From positions 7,626,001 through 7,690,000 of the forward strand of contig CM045759.1 in NCBI GenBank assembly GCA_025200525.1: a DNA stretch of 64,000 nucleotides. Direction: 5' to 3'. The notes below the pieces were generated by a model. It was not told the origin of the DNA, did not search any database, and saw nothing but the letters and a program-made list of their open reading frames with translations. Both the position numbers and the translations under genes were made by a program. Below, in pieces: positions 9,579 through 19,262 of this stretch (its first letter is position 1; each line of letters begins with the position of its first letter). The stretch comes from Camellia lanceoleosa (taxonomy: Eukaryota > Streptophyta > Magnoliopsida > Ericales > Theaceae).

Positions 9579-12282
9579 TGTAGACACCCCATTTTTGACC
9601 GACCTTAAGACTTAGACGTCACCGATTGAGTGCTCGGTGATGTTGCATTTTGTGCTCGTTCAGAAGTCTCAGAGTCGCGGCCGTGCGCCCTGCCTCCGGA
9701 CTTCCGAACCCTCTTCTGTGCCTTGCCTCGGTTTGCGAACCAGACTCGGTTTTCTCTATTTTCTTTCCTGAGGGGAGGGAGAGGTCCCGTAGACTATCTC
9801 TCAGTGGCCATGGGCTACATTTCATGGCTGTAGGCCATTTTGCCTATTTCGGAGCCCGGTTCCCGGTTTTCGGAGCCGTCAGGCCGTGTGCCTCGGTTCG
9901 GGACCACCCAACCATCTCCGATTCCTCCGGTTTTTAGCATGCATCTCATTTACTCCCTTTCAAGGGACACTGGGGTCTTAGATACTCACTTCGTGGCCAA
10001 ACACCACTTTCGGTGCTTAACGGCCAGTTTTCGGGACCCCGAACTGCGTGTTTTGGCCCCCGAGCATTCGTTTTGCATCGGTTTTTGTTCATTTTTGGCA
10101 AGTACCTCTGTTTTATCACCAGGAAGCTCACTGGAGGGTGGGAGGCCAGCAATTGTCTCAAAGATTATGCTCTCCGGCCCTACTGTTTTTCTCACTTCCG
10201 GGCTAATGTTGAACACCCTAGGGCCATTTTCTTCGAGCCAAAACCACATATTTGTGTTGTACACACATGGGAAGACCCTAAAAACACATGGCCGGCCAGT
10301 AATTCTTTGGTCCATTTTTGAACCTCTTTGAAAAGTGGCTTGTTGTTTCTCCTGTTTAAGAGTTGCCAATTTCCAACCATAGGGTCTTGTTGTACACATA
10401 TGGGAGGACACCAATCTTTGGTGGCCGGCCAGAAATTCTCAAATGACCATTTTTCCCCTAGCCGGCCGGCCATGGGGGGGTGGCCGGCCGGCCACCTACA
10501 GCAAAAGTGCCTAGCCGGCCTGCTTCCTTGGGATGTGTGCATTCCAGCTGTGCTTTGATTTTCTCCCAAAAATATCTGATCCGGGGGAACCTTTTGGAGG
10601 GAAATAAGAGCTCATTTCCCTCCATTTGGCCAAGGATTCCTCTCTTCCTCTCTTGTCTACATTGGTGTCCTCCCAACTCAAGAGAAGAGATTACAAGCAT
10701 TGGTTGGAGCATATACATACATACAACTTCATTTCCTTCAAGTTTTGGTGCCATTTCTTCATCATCTTCAAGCTCTACCATCACAACTCCATTCCAGTAG
10801 CTAGGAGAGCTTTCCAGCAGCTAAGAGGCTCCCATTCTTCAAGCAAAAGGCAGCCAAGACTTGTCTACAAGGGTAAGTCTCACTTTCCCTCTTTTGTAGC
10901 CCATTTTTGCCTCATTTCTTAAGCCTATTTTCTTATTGTTTTGAGCTCCGACCTTAACTGAAACTAGGTCTATTTTGAGCTATTCTTCATGTTTGTTCAA
11001 GGGCTCAACTCTGTTTGAGCCCTCCATCTTGCACTTGTTTCAATATCCTCTTATATGCCATTATTTTGCATTGAATATTTGGCCTATGTGTGATCTGTTT
11101 CCGAGCATAATGTAAACTGTAAGAGGGCCTATTTTGAGCCCCTCTTCAACATTGAAGAAGGGCTCAACCCTGTTTGGGCCCCCTATCTTGTACATGCTTC
11201 ATAATCTCTCTTATTTACCGTAAATTTGCATGATTTGGTTGGCCTACATGTAGTCTGTTTTGGAGCATGTCATGAACTGTGAGTAGGCTTATTTTGTGTC
11301 CCTCTACAAGATTTTAGAAGGGATCAACCTTGTTGGGAGTCTCCATGTTATACTTGTCATTATACCCCTCTTTGACCCCCATTTTTTTGCATGCTTTTTT
11401 AAGCTTATCTAGCTTCTGTTTTCGGCCATCACCAGAACTAGAAAGAGTCATATTTTGATCTTCTTGACATATTTCATTAAGGGTCTATTCTATTTTGATG
11501 AATGTTTGGGGTACCTCATGTTATAGCCTTATGTATCCTAGTTCTTGCATGACATTTTTAGCATGTTTGCATACTGAGTTGGGGGATGTCATCTACTGTA
11601 AATGTGCATATTTTTAGTCCCTCTTCAGAGTTTTAGAAGGGTATTTTTTCATTTGGGCATCGCATGTATCGCTTTCTTCAATACCCCTCTTGCGGAGCCA
11701 TTTTCGCATACTTGCCTAATCCTATGTGTGCTTGCTGTTTAGCCCTTTTTATGACTGAAAAATGCTTGTCTTGGGGCTTCCTTGCTACTGTATTTTCATT
11801 CCATGTCCATATTGTGCATGCATTGCATAGCTACAGGCCATTTCGGGCGCCTAATTCGCATTTCGGGATCATTCCATGCTTCAGGTGCACTTTGGCCATG
11901 TTTCGGGACTGTTTTCCCCCACATTTCAGTGCTGAAATTCATTTTCATGTTTGCATATCATTTCCTTGCCATTTCATGCCTTAGGGCCATTGCCCCGGTT
12001 TGCGTGTCCGTGTGCATGCATTTCGAGGCACTTCACTTTTATCCGACGGCCTCTTATGTGAGTGTGGCTGAGGCTCGCTCATGTTAGTGTAAGTCCATTT
12101 CACATTCTGTATGCCATCTTAATCTCATTGCATTCCGTATGCCATTGCCTCGGTTTGCATGCCCGTGTGCACGCATTTCGAGGCACTTCATTTTCATCTC
12201 CCAGCCTCTTATGTGAGTGTGGCTGAGGCTCGCTCATGTTGGTTTAAGCCCATATTGCATCGCATATCTCATTTTAATCTTG
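9579..12282 (+). repeat. 5' LTR of element 2, truncated
   Basis: It matches the 3' LTR 19263-21927. From about 10240 on the two are nearly identical by eye. The first 0.65 kb shows many small indels in the 3' copy. The LTR ends abruptly in CATTTTAATC at about 12280, where antisense-gene sequence begins, so about 2 kb of LTR is missing. Its start and GC motifs resemble LTR 1, but the middle differs, so it is a related subfamily. Confidence 0.88.
10479..10496. promoter_or_regulatory. LTR palindrome of element 2, perfect copy
   Basis: GGTGGCCGGCCGGCCACC is a perfect 18-bp palindrome. It is preceded by a second copy, GCCGGCCGGCCATG (10461), and by GGTGGCCGGCCAG (10426). The 3' LTR has the same array, with the perfect copy at 20136-20153. 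The same palindrome lies upstream of both antisense genes of this element (13299 and 18238). Confidence 0.75.
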
Positions 12283-13189
12283 GGAATGTAGCGGATACTC
12301 TATCCCCTCTGGTGGGCAAGTCTAATCATGGCCAAACTGGCGCAGAATACGGAATGGGAAATAGAATACACAATGAGTCAAGCCAATCAGTCGAATCCCG
12401 ACCTGTCGGGACATGCTGTAGCTCATTGCTGGGAGATTGAGCCAAGGACAACGCCACGCAATGCGATCTGCCGACAAATTGCACATCCATTCAAACCACC
12501 ATCCCTCATCAAGGGCATCGACTAGGCGTTGTCGAAAGAAGTAACCGCGGGCTGAGTAAACAGGGCAAGAGTCCACGACTTGCAATTTATCCATTCTCCC
12601 GGCAGTAGAAAGCATCTAAGCCCATCAGTGTCTCGGCCAGAGTCATGGCAATGCAAATCTTTCCCTTTTTCAAGCCTTGAGCAACTTCAATCAGACGGGC
12701 GTCGGACCCTCCGAAGCTTGAGGCAAACAGAAAATGAGATAACAGGCACAAACAGAGAGCATGTCGTCGGAAGCCTTGCCAATAATGGTCGCTGCGGTCA
12801 CCAGCATCGGAGAATCGGTAAATCATGCTTGGGATATCCAACATTCCGTCACAAATCAGAGATCGAGCATCATGCGCGTCGAGTCCGCACATCCGCCCTA
12901 AGGTCTGGGCATAGCCAAAATTGAGTTGGGGCAAGATCTCCTCACCTCGCTCGGATTCTATCAAAACTTGAAAATCTTCAAAAGTGGGACATACCTCTTG
13001 CCCTCCGAAGCTAAAGACGTGCGTCACGGGGTTCCAAAATCTCATCGCCGCATGGAGGAAAGGAAGATGCAGTGAAGTCCGGCCCAGCGTGAATAGTGCA
13101 TTCAAGCCGAAACCCCGGAAGTTCAACTTTTCTGAGCCATCTAAAGAAGAGATCCAAGATGTGAGATTTTCTGCGAGAAATGCCTCCAT
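12283..13189 (-). pseudogene. DUF7745-like antisense gene of element 2
   Basis: The reverse-strand gene starts at the ATG 13187-13189. The first frame gives 200 residues, with RFWNPVTHVFSFGG, a VCPTFEDFQ segment (about residues 50-75), HWQGFRRHALCLCLLSHFLFA and MTLAETLMGLDAFYC, the pattern of plant DUF7745 proteins. Near 12600 a deletion has joined exon 1 directly to MDKLQVVDSC of exon 2. Compared with the copy at 54324-55611 it removes the intron plus about 44 coding bases, shifts the frame and ends the protein at 12587. The rest of exon 2 (to RRQFGHD-type sequence, stop 12322) is readable in another frame, and its C-terminal end is lost at the LTR junction. A TATA box and palindromes lie upstream. 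The biochemical role is unknown; an element-encoded regulator is inference. Confidence 0.8.
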
Positions 13190-13234
13190 TTTTGTGAGAA
13201 ACAGTGATGAAATGAATAAGTTCCAAGGCTGGGG

Positions 13235-13368
13235 CTTTTATAGGGGGGGTAAAACACTATTTCAGGACACGTGTCAAAATTCTGAGGGTTGCGGGAGAGG
13301 TGGCCGGCCGGCCATCTATTCTAGTAGGCCGGCCACCTTTGTTTCACAAACTGGCCGGCCGGCCACCC
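13235..13368 (-). promoter_or_regulatory. Promoter of antisense DUF7745 gene, element 2
   Basis: On the minus strand TATAAAAG lies at 13235-13242, 46 bp before the ATG. Upstream are GGTGGCCGGCCGGCCATC at 13299-13316 (17 of 18 matches to the perfect palindrome), GGCCGGCCACC at 13327, and CTGGCCGGCCGGCCACC at 13351. These are the same sites that occur in this element's LTR. Confidence 0.7.
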
Positions 13369-13529
13369 TCCAATCCCAAAAGCAAATGTGGCCCACCATG
13401 CTCATTGGTCCTGTTCTGCCCTCCGGAAGGAAGCTTGAGGCACTTTCACGCATCGGGAACGTCGAAGGCCTCTGTTTCTCTCAAGTTTCGGATACGTTCC
13501 ATCATCCAGATCGTCCGTCCGAAGTACGC

Positions 13530-13760
13530 TTTGTTGTATTTTTGCTTATCGAGTTGTTGTTTTGTTTATCGAGTTGTAAGTTTTGTCGAGCTATCGCATT
13601 TTGTGTTTTGAGTTATTACTTTTTGTTTACTTTTCGTTTACGTGATTTTGTTAAGTCTTGTTTATCGAGTCGTTAACATTGTTGTATTTTTGCTTATCGA
13701 GTTGTAAACTTGCTAAGATTCTGTTATTTCTTAGTGAGTCGAGTTGTTTGATTTGTTGCG
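13530..13760. repeat. Degenerate TTATCGAGTTGT repeats between the antisense genes
   Basis: The phrase TTATCGAGTTGT and variants recur about seven times among T-rich DNA. An equivalent block is at 55925-56125 in element 1. It lies beyond the 3' end of the PMD gene and upstream of the DUF7745 promoter. The rest of 13369-14001 shows nothing else recognisable. Confidence 0.55.
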
Positions 13761-14001
13761 TCGGTTCATTACCTGACCCGGTAAATACACAAGGCACATT
13801 CCCATTCAATTCCATTTTTGTGCAAAATGATGCGTTGTGATGCTAAGAATTTCAAATACAAACATCTTTTCAAAGGCTGTTTCATTCCATCATGTTTTAC
13901 AACAAAATAAAGGTACAAGTTTTACGGGAAATAAAACTGCCTAACAATATGCAAAGTGCTACAAACTACTAGCAAAAAGTAAAATAAAGCAGGAAATAGC
14001 A

Positions 14002-17000
14002 TCAATATCCTCGGGAACGGTAATGAGGAGGCCCTCTCATCCTCTTCTGCGGGATAACCTCTGCACCATCATCACTATCCGGGTCAGAGCTATCATCCTC
14101 CGGATTCCCCTCAGCCTCGTCTCCACTCCCGGAACCAAGACCGGAGCCTCCCTCCACCGCAGATGTCTTCGACTCACGGTCTCATGACCTCCTCCTCCTC
14201 CTCCTCAATAATGGGTGCCTCAAGGTCTGCATGAGACGACCACGCCTCCTCGAGCTCCTCGAAAAAGGCCTAGATGGCCCAGCCTCGAGAAGGCCTCGAT
14301 GGCCCACCTCGAAAAGGCCCAGATGGCCCAAGACTCAACAGTCCAAGACTGACCTCTCGAGAAGGTCTGGTGGTCTACCATGCGGCGGTGTATAGACAGG
14401 AGGCATCTGAAAATGAAGAGTTCAATACATCAGTTCAAATATGAAAAGCAGATGCAAGTACAGTATGCGAGTGGGGTGTGTGTCAGATATGCTCTACACA
14501 GCCTATCAATACAGCAGAATGTTCAAAACCAGTATGTCATCATGAGTATGCTAAATATAGGAAAGATGAACAGTACCTGCACGCCCATAATGGCCAGCTG
14601 TGCCTCCCTCCGTAGGATCATGCCTTCGAATGTGGCCAGCATCCCAAGTAGCTCATCCGTGTACTCAACTGGAGGCTGCAAATACAAATGTAAAACTATC
14701 AGTAAAGGAATGAACATCCAAATATCTAACTGATAAATCAAAGCTGTAAAACATACCGGGAGCGAATTAGGATCCCTGACATATCTGTGGTCAGGAAGAG
14801 GAGGCTCTAGCGAGACCTGGTAAGGAGTCCCGAACCGCCAACTCGTCAACTCGGTCGGCATATCTGGCCACCAAGGATGATGAAGAGACGGAGGGATCGG
14901 AGGGATCGAACTACCTCTACCCCTAGATGCACCGGCCCTGCTAGAGGAGGGGATATCCGTGGTATGACCCCGACTCGATGATGGTACATCAGTAGGCCTC
15001 CGTGGTGGAGCACGCACTCCCGTCAAGGGGGCCATCAGATATATACGACGATAGGTGGCGTAGTCCCCCTCCATGAGATGTAACAAGGCATCGGTGCCCT
15101 ACATATCATTAACGACCTCCTGGGCAGAGAGTCTATCGGCGGTCCTCATGGTGGCTGGAGGTACAGCAGGAGGGTCCTGAGAATCGTACCCCCACACCTG
15201 ACGCAGAAAGCGTTCCCCCAGGAACCATGCCCTACCAACAGGTCCTTCGAGCAGGAACCTATACTGGGAATTACCTGATCCTCCGGGATACTGATGTCGG
15301 AGACCGTCACCTAAGATCGCCTGTCGCCAAGTAATCATGGATAGCCAATTGCATAAATCAATCAAATCGAGAATATACAGGCGATCAAAGATGAAAATGA
15401 AAGGAATTGAGAGTTCGAAATACCTGCATCGTCCGCGACAAGATCAAAATCTGTCCGCAGTAGAAGAGAGTCTCGAGGTCTCGCCGGTGCTCGCCCTCGA
15501 ATACCAAAGTGAAAACGGAGTCATAAGGAGTCCCGCACCTCCATCTCCTGGCTAATGTGGGAAAGTATACGTACACCCATAGCAGAGAAAAGCAGTGCGG
15601 AACGTGAATACAAAGTGCTAAAGGCAGAATACAGAGTGCAAAGTGCGCCGTGTGTGCAATGAACAAGTAATGAGGAGCAGAAATGTAAATCAAGAGGACA
15701 GAACGTACCTCCAGGCTCTCCAATAGCCGCCGAGTAAGTCTCCTCGCCCGCGAGAGGCTGCACTCATGTAACAATAGAGGGTGGCCAGGCCAGCGCCACC
15801 CCAGTCATACCGACTGACTTATGATAGGTCCACTAGGGCACTCAAAAGATACAATCCAACAGTGTTCCCCCTATCGGCAAACAGAGTGGTGCCAAAGAGG
15901 AACATAAGGAAACCTCGAGTATACTGCTCAATCTTCTCAGGAGACTCAGGCTCCATCTCCGGCCTCCTAAAACGGGAAGAGAACCAGGTGTACCGAACTC
16001 TCCGGAAGCTCTGTCTACGGGTGGGCGAGCCGCCAATAGATATACCCAAGCGGCCTCCCACTCTCCCATATCCTCGTCATAAGGTATGGGCCAACCGCCT
16101 ATGTCTAGGCCGGTGAGTACGGCGAAGTCTAGGGGAGTCATGGTCATGTCCCCGGTGGCAGAAAAATGGAAAGAATTGGTGGTGTCCCACCATCTCTCCA
16201 CCAAAGCAGCTAACAATGTCCTACTGGCAGGACAGTGTGATAACCCCGTACAGAATGCTCCGAACCCTGCTGAGTCAACCAAATCCCGGACAACCTCCTA
16301 AGCTCAAATACCACTTTCGCAGTGAGAACCATATCCTTGCACTCTGAGAGCCAACACGCATTCGGAATGAATACATGTTTTCAAGACACAATAAAATGCA
16401 AGTCATGCAAGTAACAAGTCAGTGCAAATGAAATGAAGAAGTCAGGTGCAAATGAAACAAATCGATGGTCATGCGTGTTCACTTCAACTGGGTCATGCGT
16501 GTTCAAGAATTTGGTATTTGGGTCATGTGTTCAAATCCTTACTCACTGGTCGTGTTCACATCAAAACTGGGTCATGGTTCAAGAATTTGGTATTTGGGTC
16601 AGTGTTCAAATCCTTACTCAATGTCAGTGTCCACTTCAAAATCAATGCGTGTTCAAGAACTGCGTTTTGGTGCGTGTTCAAATCCTAATCGGTCATATGT
16701 TCAAGAATATGTGCTTTTGGGTCATGGTTCAAATCCTAATCGCTGGTCAACGTGTTCACTTCAAACTGGGTCATGGTTCACTTCAAAATCCCGTCATGTT
16801 CAAGAATATGTTTGGGTCAGTGTTCACTTCAAAATCTAGGTCATGGTTCAAGAATCAGATTTTGGGTCATGGTTCAAATCCTAATCCTGGGTCATGTGTT
16901 CAAGAACTGTGTTTTGGGTCGTGTTCAAACCTTAATCAAGGCTACGTGTTCAAGAATCTGGTTTTGGGTCATGTGTTCAAACCTTACTCGAGGCTGCGTG

Positions 17001-17848
17001 TTCACTTCAACTTGACTGTGTTCGTAAAATCGGAGTTTGGGACTGTGTGTTCTACTCTCAATTAGTATAATGTGTGTTCACCTCAAACTGGGTCATGTTC
17101 GTAAAATTTGGTATTTAAGTTGCATGTTCAAATTTCAAAAATTTGTGGGTCAGGTGTTCGTAAAAGTTGGTATTTGAATTGTGGTTCAAATTTCAAAAAT
17201 TTGTGGGTCGTGTGTTCACCTCAACTGGGTCGTGTTCAAAATTTGGTACTTGGAATGTGCTCGTAAAATCGTAGTTTGGGGTCAGGTGTTCTACTCTCAA
17301 TCGCAGGGTTGTGTGTTCACCATCCATTTGGACTGCGTGTTCGTAAAATCGAGTTTGGGACTGTGTTCTACTCTTAATCGCGTGTGGTGTGCTCACCTTC
17401 AAATTCGGCCGTGTGTTCGACAAATCGTTGTTTGAGCCGTATGTTCAATTCTTAACTAATGTGTACCGTATGCTCACAATCAATCACCAATGAGCCATGT
17501 GTTCAAGAATTCAAGTGTTCAAGTCACATGTTCGTAATGCAAGCAAAGTACTATGTCATAAGCTAAAATCAGTATGTTCAAGCGTGGCAAAGCTACAAAA
17601 CGCGAAAATGCGTAAAATAAAGTAAAATACCTCTCGCATCGTGAGAGAGGTGTTGCTCCGACTCAGAAGTAAATCCCCGGTGCCCAAATATTGAACCCAG
17701 TGAAACGAAAAACGTTCATGAAGCTTATATGTACCGGTGGGGCGTATCGATCGAGAATAAAAGGGCGGACTCTCGGGGGCAATGTCATGATATCAAAATC
17801 ATCCCCAGCACCTGGAGGACCTCCACCATGAGGGTAATCACCCGCCAT
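14002..17848 (-). pseudogene. Plant mobile domain (PMD)-like antisense gene of element 2
   Basis: Six exons can be placed by comparison with element 1: 17631-17848, 15709-about 16331, 15424-15582, 14757-15335, 14577-14675 and 14002-14406. Exon 2 carries ALVERWWDTTNSFHFS, TMTPLDFAVLTGL and YTRGFLMFLFGTTLF, which match the PMD (aminotransferase-like) pattern of Trp, Thr-Phe-His and Gly-Leu segments. The start is MAGDYPHGGGPPGAG at 17848. Exon 1 is 10 nt short (218 nt), so the frame shifts. Splice acceptors before exons 2, 3 and 4 have lost AG, and stops are seen in exons 2 (15819-15821), 4 and 6. Intron 1 (about 1.3 kb) is filled by tandem repeats. PMD proteins of plants (MAIN family) act in the nucleus in silencing and genome stability; the role inside a transposon is unproven. 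Confidence 0.8.
16460..17300. repeat. Intron-1 satellite: about 80-bp units of three GTGTTCA monomers
   Basis: GTTCA recurs about every 25-28 bp. Three monomer types alternate: GTTCAAGAATTTGGTATTTG, GTTCAAATCCTTACTCA and GTTCACTTCAAACTGGGTCA. Together they make a higher-order unit of about 75-81 bp. The array decays after about 17300. It lies wholly within the first intron of the PMD gene and is homologous in plan to 58965-60010. Open frames across it are by-products of the period. Confidence 0.75.
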
Positions 17849-18184
17849 TTCAAGAAATCTGCAAAAGGAGCAAAAATGAGCAAAAATTGGAAAAAGTCAA
17901 CAAAAGTCAACTCCCGGGAAATAAAAAAGTCAACAAAAGTCAACTCCCGAGAAAATCTTCCAAATATTGAGACAAACTTACCTCAAGTGGTGAAAATGAG
18001 AAAAGAAGCCCCGAAATCAAAATTTAATCAGTTCAAAGTGCTTAAAACTGAAAGATTTCGCGAAAACAACTTGCGTGGAAGGCCGAAAAGCACGTATAAA
18101 GTGCATATCTGAAGGAAAAAATGGTTTGGGGAGCAAGGGAAGGAGTTTTTGCAGCTGTGGGAGTGATTTCGGAATGAATGGATG

Positions 18185-18335
18185 AGAGGTTATATAGAAA
18201 TGAGCCAAAATGACAAAACTGCCCCTGCTTTTGGGCAGGTGGCCGGCCGGCCACCTTTTCTGGCTGGCCGGCCATTTGCTTTTTCTTTCCTGGCCGGTGA
18301 CCTCCCCAAGGGAAACCACCTGGCCGGTGGTGTTC
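18185..18335 (-). promoter_or_regulatory. Promoter of antisense PMD gene, element 2
   Basis: The minus strand reads CTATATAAC at about 18188-18197, 340 bp before the ATG. A perfect GGTGGCCGGCCGGCCACC lies at 18238-18255, then GGCTGGCCGGCCATT, TGGCCGGTGACCTCC and TGGCCGGTGGTGTTCCC. The last two also have counterparts in the PMD promoters of element 1 (about 60800-60840) and element B (about 34408-34440). Confidence 0.72.
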
Positions 18336-18861
18336 CCCACTTGCCCACCTAGCTCTCTGCAAATTTTGAGGAAGATCGGAGTTCCCGGGACCTGAAAAAG
18401 TTCAAGAAAAGTGCACTTTCTGGCGCGAAACTGCTCCGCCGGAACTTCAGCTACAATTTCTGACATGTGTCTCATCATTACTCATCAAAATCAAGGTGTA
18501 TCCTTTTTGAACATGTTATAACCTCTCCGGGAGGTGAATCAGAGGCCGCGATCAAGTTGCCTTCACCGAAATGCGCGTTTTCTTACTCATTGTTTCGCAA
18601 CAAATAGGCACCCTGATTCGTGCTCGTTTTGCATTGTTTTGCATATAACTTGCATTCTCATGAACATTTTGCATTGTCATGCATGATTTCTTGTTGTACC
18701 ATACCTCTGTGCTCGAGCATGCGTTGTCGCTCACGTTCCTTTCTCGCATTGCGATGCATTCACTCGCCGACACTGTGTGTGTCAAACTTTCGGAACCAGA
18801 GGAATCACATTGAATATATGTTGTTAGCATATTGTTCTTGTTGAATTTCTCTCTTTTGCAG
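18336..18861. other. Region between PMD promoter and exon-like cassette, element 2
   Basis: Noncoding as far as I can see. A block at 18490-18560 (TGTATCCTTTTTGAA and CTCCGGGAGGTGAAT) is conserved at about 61000-61050 in element 1. Its GGGAG/GTGAAT and GAGAG/GTAAAC steps resemble a sense-strand 5' splice site. Confidence 0.4.
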
Positions 18862-18919
18862 GCACGATATTGTATGTACGGTTAATTTGAGGTCAAAAGC
18901 ACTGCATCTAATCGCGCAG
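18862..18919 (+). other. Exon-like cassette, damaged copy (element 2)
   Basis: The segment follows CTCTTTTGCAG and precedes GTATCG, so it is bounded by splice-site-like AG and GT on the sense strand. It starts GCACGATATTGTATGTACGG like the copies at 37406 and 61382, but it is 58 nt and has TAA where they have TCA, so its reading frame is lost. Confidence 0.5.
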
Positions 18920-19249
18920 GTATCGTATCTTCTCCGTGTGAGACGCGACGAGAATTGAATGATTCTCCGCATTCCTAACTGCATGAAATGTAGTTGTTGC
19001 TTTGCATTCTTGCTTAAAACTGTTGCATCTATTTGCGAATACTTGCCTCATTACAGCTTGCTGCATTTGCATGATCATTCGACTCTGTGCATGTCGCTTT
19101 GCATTTTGCACCCCCCTGCCTGTGGGCATGCCTGCGGGCACATATCTCTGTTCATCTTGTATCATTGTCTAAGTCTTCGGCCTTGTCAAAAATGGGTCGT
19201 CTCTAGGCTTTGACATTCACTTCCGTCACTTCTTGACTTCCGAAGTTCA

Positions 19250-19259
19250 CAAAGAGGGG
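19250..19259 (+). other. Polypurine tract of element 2
   Basis: CAAAGAGGGG just before the 3' LTR, at the same place as CAAAGAGGGG at 37765 and CAAAGAAGGG at 61761. It is where plus-strand DNA synthesis would start. Confidence 0.75.
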
Positions 19260-19262
19260 CAA

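Noticed and set aside
10458..10922. Overlapping frames of about 100 codons in the LTR, repeated at 20097-20579
   Set aside because: They are repeated only because the LTR is repeated. Frames overlap on both strands, carry no domain and include the promoter region.
4401..12282. A single element with LTRs at 4401 and 9579
   Set aside because: Only a leader lies between them. The CTTAT duplication at 9574 and 43136 shows that 9579 starts a separate, inserted element.
16433..17065. 210-codon plus-strand open frame
   Set aside because: It lies in the GTGTTCA satellite of element 2's PMD intron; composition and repeats explain it.
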